A stretch of DNA of 64,000 bases, from NCBI RefSeq assembly GCF_030272615.1, contig NC_081412.1:346212169-346276168 (forward strand), given 5' to 3'. A model generated the notes under the pieces. That model was given only the letters and a program-made list of their open reading frames with translations, was not told where the DNA came from and searched no databases. The position numbers and the translations under genes were made by a program. The stretch is from Cryptomeria japonica. Lineage: Eukaryota > Streptophyta > Pinopsida > Cupressales > Cupressaceae. Positions 57,212-64,000 of this stretch are shown piece by piece (within the stretch, counting starts at the first letter, position 1; each line of letters starts with the position of its first letter).

Positions 57212-58225
57212 CAAAGAAACAGGACTCGGACTCGGCTCAGACTCGGACTCTGGGCTCGGCATCAGACTCGGCTCCAGACTCGGCTGGACTCGAGAAAGTG
57301 AAAAACTCAAGAAATTTAGAGATTTTTAAAGATTTAAAACTTGTTTCAGGCACCCTTTATTAAATACACCTTAAAGACACAATAACATCATCAAACTCGG
57401 CTCATTTGATTACATACACAAGTATACGTCAATCACATAAGCATAAACGCAAATTGTAGCTGAAGGAAATAACAAACATAGATATATAAATATTGTCAAA
57501 TGTATACAATATTACAAAACACATGGAATAAAAAATCCATGTCATCATATGATCATCATCAAATGTTTCATACAAATACCAAAGGTAAATACAATTACAA
57601 GCCTATGGCTCAGAGGAGCCTGCACCCTTCGGCCCCGACCCGGCCCCCTGTGAAGGCATCTAAGGTAGGTCTTGGATGATTCGACAACCATAGCCGCTCC
57701 CCGTGACACCATGCCATGCTCACCAACATCAAGAACATCCGTGTCACTATCTGCCTTTGAATCTCCTGTCTATGCTCGTGCTCTCCACTCCCCCTCTGCC
57801 ATGGCTACAGTCTTAGCCTCTATATCTACCTGGTCGATCCAATCAGTGTCAGACTCGAAGCTTAAATTTTCCCTACTTCTATCGACGCAGTTTCCCCCCA
57901 TATTTTTCGACGGGGGTTTGGGGGCAGCGCCCCCAAGGTGGGGTCAAGGGGCATCGCGAAGGTTGTAGTGAGAAAAGACGATACCATTCATTTAAAAAAA
58001 ACTTTTTAAAATGTATTTTTTTTGTCACATTACTAACCCAGCCAGTAGCCGAGTTTGAGGCTTGGGACTCGCCGAGTTTGAGCCAAACTCGCCAACTCGG
58101 CAAGTCTGGCGAGTTTTCTCCCCAGACTCGGACGAGTCCGAGTCCGAGCCCCAGAGACTCGGCGAGCATGACTCGGACTTGGACTCGTCGAGTTTAGGTG
58201 AGTCCGGGCGAGTCCTGTTTCTCTG
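57212..58225. mobile_element. Non-autonomous hAT-type DNA transposon, 1014 bp
   Basis: Terminal inverted repeats CAAAGAAACAGGACTCG (left) and CAGAGAAACAGGACTCG (complement of right end) agree at 16 of 17 bases. Exact 8-bp target duplications GTTCTAAC flank it (57204-57211 and 58226-58233), which is diagnostic of the hAT superfamily. Both ends are crowded with ACTCGG or its complement: five copies within 75 bp on the left, and a similar number in mixed orientation at about 58045-58200. Such subterminal hexamers are typical binding sites for hAT transposases. The inside holds a possible transposase tail and a perfect 8-bp-arm hairpin at 57918-57936. Confidence 0.88.
57660..57870 (-). pseudogene. 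Possible C-terminal tail of a hAT transposase
   Basis: Minus-strand reading gives an acidic stretch with SDTDWIDQVDIEAKTVAMAEGE and, after a TAG, SDTDVLDVGEHG and VVESSKTYL. Position inside a hAT element and the acidic style fit the tail behind the dimerisation domain of a transposase, but no catalytic or dimerisation motif is present. The assignment is by context only. Confidence 0.38.
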
Positions 58226-58233
58226 GTTCTAAC

Positions 58234-58807
58234 ATACCACTCAACAAATGAAAAGTGGATCTTTAGAAAGGATAAGAAAAGATCAATGTCTCCTAAGCAC
58301 AAGGACAATGAGAAGAATTACACAACCTCTAAGAAGAGATTATACATAAGAATATGCACTATTCCAAGTAAAGAAAGGTCCTAAACAAGGAACACACATG
58401 TACTCACATGAAGGAATATTCAATGCAATAAAAGACATCAATATATGTAAAATGCAACACTAAATAAGAGGTAAGCTTCAAAAAGGAAAGCTATAGAATC
58501 AAGATGGACCAAACACCCCCTTAAAGAGAGATTATTAATAAGAGACATACCATTTCATACAAGAAAGGACATCAAGTTATGAAGAATGCAATCCAAAAAG
58601 GAAATAGTGAAACCTTTAGATAGAGAGAAGAGATAGGATAGTATTCTTTCCCACCAAGCATGGAGGCAAGAATGAGTTATGTTGCTGCCCAAGATGATTG
58701 ATATTGAAAAAAAACATCACCTCTTGTGACAAAGAGCCCCCAATGTAGTTAACTACTAGCATGATAGGGTGAGGAGAAACATGGAGGGTGAATGGAGTGC
58801 TAAGACA
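58234..58807. other. No gene recognised
   Basis: AT- and purine-rich sequence that would join 57203 before the hAT insertion. No frame or repeat stands out. Confidence 0.4.
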
Positions 58808-59406
58808 CTACCTCTTCACTAAGGAAGAGTGCAAGATTGGTTGTAAGAGTTGTGCAAGCTCTATCATGTATTGGTCTTGAACAAATGTTTTAAGTGCTTT
58901 ACAATTTCCATGAGAATGAGAATAAGTACGATGAAAAAGACAATGTTCATCACCTTCCTTATGCTTATAATTGTAATTAAGTCTAATGAAAGGAAAAATG
59001 GCATTCTTATCATACTTCAATCTCCAAAATATTCTAGTAGCTAATTTATCATGATCATCAATAGGAGGTGGTCTTGTCTCTTGAGATGTAGGACAAGGGT
59101 TTCTAGAAGAAGATGGATTGTTTTCTACGATTTCGACTATACCATTATCAACGAGTCCTTGCATTCCATTTTGAAAATCTGGTCATTGGTGTCATGATTA
59201 TTATTTTGATGATGTGAGCAAAAAGGAGTGTTTGAGGAAGAAGCACCTTTAGATGGATGATACTTTCTACGTCTTGCAAGGTACTCCTTAAAGTTTTGAA
59301 TTTTAAGATCATCCATAGGTGAATGATGAGGATGTCCTAGACCTTCGGTACTAGCTTGTGTAGGAGGGTTTATAGGGACTTTGATTCCTTGTTCTAAATT
59401 TTCCAT
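58808..59406 (-). pseudogene. Fragment of a gypsy-type Gag
   Basis: Two minus-strand pieces in different frames (59406-59137 and 59164-58808). The second contains HCLFHRTYSHSHGNCKALKTFVQD, a zinc-knuckle-like CxxH...C motif followed by the LK..V(Q/R)D stretch seen in gypsy Gags, including both others in this window. The first is Pro/Ser/His-rich. No LTR or pol was found next to it, so it is an isolated relic. Confidence 0.6.
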
Positions 59407-59963
59407 GTTCTTGTCCTGTATAACCTTGTCTTGATATTATGTTATAGCCACTCCTATAAGAGATTTTTAATTGAAAAGAAAAAGCGGTATTATATTGAAC
59501 TTCTTGAAAATTTGTAATTACGGCGAAAGCGTCTCTTATATGAAATGCACGCACCGGCTAACTTTTAAAAGCTATGGCTGAAATCTCTTAATACCCTATG
59601 CAAGAGGATTGGGAAAATTTTATCTGTTAATTTTGTTTTGCAAGCAAATTGTGTACCTAAGCAGTTTGAGTTGGACATGTTGTACGAGTTGTGCTTAGGA
59701 CTCACTCAGATGGCATGTCTTAAACATCACACTAACTAACTTTTACTCCTTATGTGGCAGTTGTGGGCCCGTTTCTGTTGCCAACGTCCATTCTCGTTTC
59801 GTTATACCTATACTAGCCGTTAATTTCAAATCCAAACTTTTTTCGCTTAAAATCCCGGTGAATGGATTTGATCGCCTAAGACAAGACATCAGTTGCTGAT
59901 AAAAGGCAGAAAATTCGTGCGTAGATATGAGCAAGGTATTTTAAGAAGAACAAATAAGCAAAC
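59407..59963. other. No gene recognised
   Basis: Mixed-composition sequence with short frames on both strands and no identifiable motif. It may include the former 5' part of the gag relic on one side and of the PPR pseudogene on the other. Confidence 0.35.
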
Positions 59964-60760
59964 GATGGTTGCAGCAGCGATATTGGGAGCTTTGAAATAG
60001 TGTATTGGCACCCATCAAATCATAACAGAAGGGAATTAGTTACAGTCGAATATATTTTGGTAGACATGTATGCTAAATGTGGAAGAATAGACAAGGAACG
60101 TGAAGCGTAGAGATCTGTTTTTCCAATCATAGGAGGCGTTCGTACTCAGTTTTAATGGGTTGATCTGCAATTATTTGCTTCACTTTTTTTTTGGTCGGTG
60201 TCATCCATTTGCCATGATTTTTGAGATTCATAGCTCAACCTCTTCTTCAACCGAAAAAACACAAAGCAAGCATTTAGACACTTTCAAACTCTAAAACCTT
60301 TTCCAGCATCCTCCTAGATTGCCAAAACCAGAGCTTTGGAACATGGTATGAACATCCATCACATGATAAAAAACGGAGGAATTTTGTTGGATTTTGTAGA
60401 TGCAACTGCCCTGGTAGACGGCCTGGCACAAAAGTGTAAGAATAGACAAGATCCGTACACTATTTGACAGAATGCCATAATTATAGGATATGCAAAATGT
60501 GGAAACATAGATGATGAAGCCAAACTATTTCACATAATGCCTCAAAAAAATTGTTCTGAGCCCCCTGATAGCAAGATATTAACAAAATGGATATGTTGAA
60601 GAGGTTGTAGAAACTTGCAACCAAATGCTATTGGCAAGTTTAAAACCAGACAGCACTACCTTTACCAACATCCTCCTAGCCTGTGCCAAATGGGAGCTTC
60701 AAAATTGTATAAACATCTTTCGAAGTATAAATGATAGAAGCATTTTATCGAAATTAGTTG
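59964..60760 (+). pseudogene. Pentatricopeptide repeat (PPR) protein, PLS type, fragment
   Basis: Reading across several frames gives the familiar order of PLS-class PPR motifs. They are VDMYAKCGRIDKE (about 60059-60098), KNTKQAFRHFQTLKPF (about 60256-60303), ALEHGMNIHH (about 60329-60358), IIIGYAKCGNIDDEAKLFHIMPQ (about 60475-60543) and NGYVEEVVETCNQMLLASLKPDSTTFTNILLACAK (about 60589-60693). These proteins bind organelle RNA in mitochondria or plastids for editing and processing. At least five frameshifts and several stops are present. No intron or LTR borders seen. It is the only host-gene relic in the window. Confidence 0.78.
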
Positions 60761-62563
60761 AGGAATAGAATGATATCTAAGTTTATATGGAGTTGAGAAA
60801 GGTTTAGACTTAATGGTATATGGGTAGCATAGAATGATATCTAAGTTTATATGTATAGAATAATTTGATATAATTGAAAATTTTATATCAAACAAATATA
60901 TAATTATTTATGTGTTGGTCTGAACATAGTCAATGATGTTCTTGTGGACATTTTGGAGAGTATTGTATTTCCTCTTGACATGGTCTTGATGAAATAGGTG
61001 AAGTTTTCCATATCATGTTCCATTAGCTATATCAGTGATTGTGATACCCTCTATAATACATCAATGTCTAAATTATGTTTTCCAAGAAACAATTATAGTA
61101 ATTATGAGAAATACATATGTACCTATGTTCAAGTCAACTACTTTAATCTTGAAATTTATGTTCTCACTCTAAGGAAATTTGTTAGATTGCAAAGGAAATG
61201 AAATCAAATAGAAAATCTTTATGAAACCAAAGACAAAATTTATTAGTTAAATCTTTCTTGTGATAATTACAATTTTCTTAAGGTATTCCAAAGGATTCAA
61301 ATGATTATGATTATATTCTAGAGTCAAGTCACTTCACAATTGAAAATTACATTAGACACTCTCAACGACATTTGTTATGATTGTAAGAGTAAGGAACATT
61401 AAACAACAATTTCTTTTGAACACAAAGATAAGATTTGTTAATTATACCAAAGGAATCTATCACAAAGATAAAAAAATAGTAGTAGACAAAAATAATTTCA
61501 TTCCTCCATATATGAAGATTCCATCTTTATGCTTCAAAGAAGAATAAGGAGGCAAATTTCACCAATCTCAATGCCACCTTATTTGAAGACACTTCTTCCA
61601 AATGGGTTCCAAAGAAAAATAAAAATATTCAAAAAGAATAAGTGGAGACTAGTCCACAAGTAAAATATTAACATAAGCTCAATCTACTATTTTGCATACA
61701 TCAAGCACATTAAGCAACAAATATCATAATTAAACTGAAAATATTGAAAGTGTTTCTAAAAGTATGAGATGAGAACAATCTAAGATATGATGAACCATCT
61801 AACATTATTAGTTGAGATTTGGAGCTTTTATAATCCTTTCTTTGGTAATTAAAATTAGGGATAAGGGCCATCTCTCATTCTATTAATAATTAGATAAAAT
61901 TTACACAAACTATCACATTGATTATAGGCATGATTGAGGCATTACATATTTTCTATAACCAAAATGGATGTAGGACAAGCTAGTGAGAAAACCCAAGATA
62001 AAAAGATTTTTAAAAAGAAAAGAAAAGAGGAAGATAAAATGATTGACAAAACAAGTCACACTAGAATCATTTCTAATGTATAGCAAAAGTTATAAAGTTT
62101 ATCTAATGTATTAAAGATGTAAAATCCATTTTTAATCTTAAAAATGCAATAATTAATATTGATTAGATCATCTAATGACATTCAAAATTAACTATTGGTC
62201 TTGTTTGATTTCCATCTATCACTTATGCACAACTACTGTGTGGACATTGCATTGACTATAACCATTTGTGCTCAATCTTCTTGCTATTATGTGGCCGAAA
62301 GTCAATTTCTTTCGTGGATGAGATTGGAATTTTCCATCAAAACTTGATAGAGATTTATCACGTGTGCCTGGAGTAAAAGTGTTGTATGAACGAGTGTTCA
62401 TGTTTGAAATTAAATAAAAAAATTTGAAGGAAAAAGTGGAATAGAATAACCTGGTTTTAGTGTAATAATCATGCGTTTATAATGCATTCTATGTTTCATT
62501 ATTTGTTTTATATTTCCTCTTTTTTATTTCTTTTGCGGAGGCCAATAACTATTGACTCCTATT
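60761..62563. other. No gene recognised
   Basis: AT-rich. Scattered short plus-strand pieces (for example 60998-61201 and around 61440-61640) look like remains of a coding sequence because of Lys-, Ser- and Phe-rich readings, but no domain can be named. No LTR ends seen until 62564. Confidence 0.4.
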
Positions 62564-63702
62564 TGTAATACCCTAAAATTGGTCATCTAAACCATGGACC
62601 CCTAATCTCGACAACATCACCAAGGTCCTAACCAAAGGCAATTAAATTAATCTTGAGCACATTATTAATGAACTTTAATTATCAAAAATCACATGGCAAA
62701 TCAACTACTCAACATTAATTAAATATTTATTTAATTAATCAAATCATTTCCAAGAATATCATTTTGATCAATTATCCCATTTTAATTTATTAAATATCCT
62801 CGCATATTTAATTAATTAATAAATTTGCCATTCAATCATGCAAAAAGGATTAATTTATTACAAAAGGATTAATTTTAATTGAAAATAAAACAAAAAAAAG
62901 AATTTAATTGAGAGAGAAATCAAACTTGAGATATTATTTCTTTTTCTAAATTTAGAACTTGAAATCAGAAAAGCAATTTAATTGAATTATTGAATTATCC
63001 TCTAAAATTGGAACTTAAAGCTTTTCAAAACAAAAAAAGAAGTTCAGTTGCATTGAAAAGACCTTTTTCTTGAATAAATTAAAGAATTATCTATTTTTAT
63101 CAGATATGCATGGAATTAATTTATTATTATTTTCCAATGCAACTTGGACTTCTAATTTGAATGCATTTCAATTAAACTATAATTGGAATCTATCTCAAGG
63201 TTAACTGAACATGATTTCTCAATTATTTCAATTAATCCTAAATTGAGCTTTTTCTCTTGTGATTCTCTATAAATTCAGTCTTCAGCTCTCATTCCAATTC
63301 ACCCCAGAGATTTTTGAGAACACGCTTGGAGATTATTATCACGCTAATTTCGCTCTAGAGTCATTGAAAATTATTGTGCTTTTTTAGATTATTTGCATCC
63401 ATTTTACATTCATTATTGCTTGCATCCATTGCTACTTGAATTGATTATTATTGCTTGAATTATTCATCCATCTTGCATCCATATAGCTTAATATCATATA
63501 GATTAAATCCTTCGTCTTGGTGTAGTCTAGTCACTGGTATTGCTTATAAAATCTGAGAGCAATCTTATACTCGCATCTTTTAGAAGACAATTAGTCGCTT
63601 TGCTATGGTTTATTTCTTATTGATTATTGATTACTAACCATGCATATAATGACTTAATTGAAGTGTTGTGCTTGCAGCTACAGGTTCACTTTTTCACACA
63701 CA
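62564..63702 (+). repeat. 5' LTR of the second Tat-like copy
   Basis: 1139 bp with TG...CA ends. TATAAAT at 63269-63275 is followed by TCAGTCTTCAGCTC, the likely promoter. It aligns by eye over its whole length with both LTRs of the nested copy. Confidence 0.9.
63269..63275 (+). promoter_or_regulatory. TATA box of Tat-like LTR
   Basis: TATAAAT is kept in this copy and in the 5' LTR of the nested copy but changed to TATAACT in the nested 3' LTR. Confidence 0.5.
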
Positions 63703-63706
63703 TCTC

Positions 63707-63727
63707 TGGCGCCCACCGTGGGGCCCG
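63707..63727 (+). other. Primer-binding site, tRNA-Lys type
   Basis: TGGCGCCCACCGTGGGGC starts four bases after the LTR and is complementary to the 3' end of plant tRNA-Lys including its CCA. The next bases CCGA differ once from the expected TCGA. It is the intact form of the decayed site at 40790. Confidence 0.82.
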
Positions 63728-63884
63728 AAGACTACATTTTTTTCGGCCTCCAAGACTGACTGCTTTATTTTTTGTTATTTTCTAGGTTTCAGATTGTTCA
63801 GTTTTTTTTTTTTTCATTCCTACATCTCGTACGACAATTTTTACAGACTGAAACGACAAACTGCAGGTGTCGCACAAATTGCAA

Positions 63885-63970
63885 ATATCCTATCATACGA
63901 GCAGATCCTCTGTCGTACGAGCAGATACTCTATCATACGAGCATAAATCCTCTGTCATACGAGCCGACAT
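63885..63970 (+). repeat. Short tandem repeat of about 21 bp with ATACGAGC / GTACGAGC cores
   Basis: Four units containing TCATACGAGCA or TCGTACGAGCA occur at about 63893, 63913, 63934 and 63955, separated by GATCCTCTG or similar. They lie in the leader of the second Tat-like copy. Confidence 0.75.
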
Positions 63971-64000
63971 CATCAACAATCTTATTTCGTATAATACTGA

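Larger units (their letters stand above)
62564..64000 (+). mobile_element. Second copy of the Tat-like family, 5' end only
   Basis: LTR 62564-63702 is the reverse complement counterpart of 40809-41936, starting TGTAATACCC and ending CACACACA. It is followed by the primer site and leader, and the window ends inside the leader. The copy is in opposite orientation to the nested one, whose near end lies 20.6 kb to the left. The five bases before the LTR are CTATT. Confidence 0.9.

Noticed and set aside
57879-58308. Minus-strand frames of about 90-96 codons in the hAT right end
   Set aside because: They are generated by the ACTCGG repeats, giving low-complexity Arg/Thr/Ser readings.
60998-61201. 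Plus-strand frame of 67 codons
   Set aside because: Coding-like composition but no motif and no supporting neighbours; left as unassigned.
63885-63970. Regular ATACGAGC repeats resembling a CRISPR-like array
   Set aside because: The units are only about 21 bp, near-continuous and lack unique spacers. They lie in a plant retroelement leader.

Overview
The window looks like a piece of a large, repeat-packed seed-plant nuclear genome. I find no intact host gene. Almost everything is long-terminal-repeat (LTR) retrotransposon sequence, inserted element into element and decayed by stop codons and frameshifts. The long LTRs, the deep nesting and a decayed PLS-type PPR gene would fit a gymnosperm such as a conifer. 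That assignment is an inference from style and was not identified by matching.

Layout. 1-4602: 3' part of a Ty1/copia element (Copia-1), integrase to 3' LTR, plus strand. It sits inside the leader of a Ty3/gypsy-type gag-only element that resumes at 4603 and ends with its 3' LTR at about 10324. 10325-11769: unassigned sequence with a degenerate tandem repeat. 11770-16959: a complete minus-strand copia-type element coding only Gag and protease, with 446-bp LTRs and a near-perfect target duplication. 17460-52442: two copia units of one family (Copia-2) in tandem, sharing the middle LTR (LTR-A, unit 1, LTR-B, unit 2, LTR-C). Three later insertions break this array. A 17.6-kb minus-strand Tat/Ogre-like gypsy element (24337-41936) is in LTR-B, a 1.64-kb solo LTR (46541-48182) is in the RNase H region of unit 2, and a 1.56-kb solo LTR (50209-51764) is in LTR-C. 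Each has an exact 5-bp target duplication.

52443-62563 is older sequence. It holds a broken minus-strand reading frame of unknown function (53046-56277), a 1014-bp non-autonomous hAT element with 8-bp target duplications (57212-58225), a gypsy gag fragment (58808-59406) and a PPR pseudogene (about 59964-60760). 62564-64000 is the start of a second copy of the Tat-like family, plus strand, cut by the window end.

The most interesting object is the Tat-like element. On its sense (minus) strand it carries gag, aspartic protease, a G-patch-like segment, reverse transcriptase, RNase H, a second archaeal-type RNase H, and integrase. On the opposite strand, between integrase and its 3' LTR, it carries a roughly 580-codon plant mobile domain (PMD) reading frame. 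I count 12 premature stops in that frame: ten TAG, two TGA, no TAA. Antisense extra frames are known from Tat-lineage elements, so the class is not new. This member, its stop spectrum and the clusters of the palindrome TCGTACGA at both ends of the internal region deserve a check. I did not find anything I can defend as an entirely undescribed system.

Order of events inferred from nesting: the gag-only gypsy element predates Copia-1; the Copia-2 array predates the Tat element and both solo LTRs.
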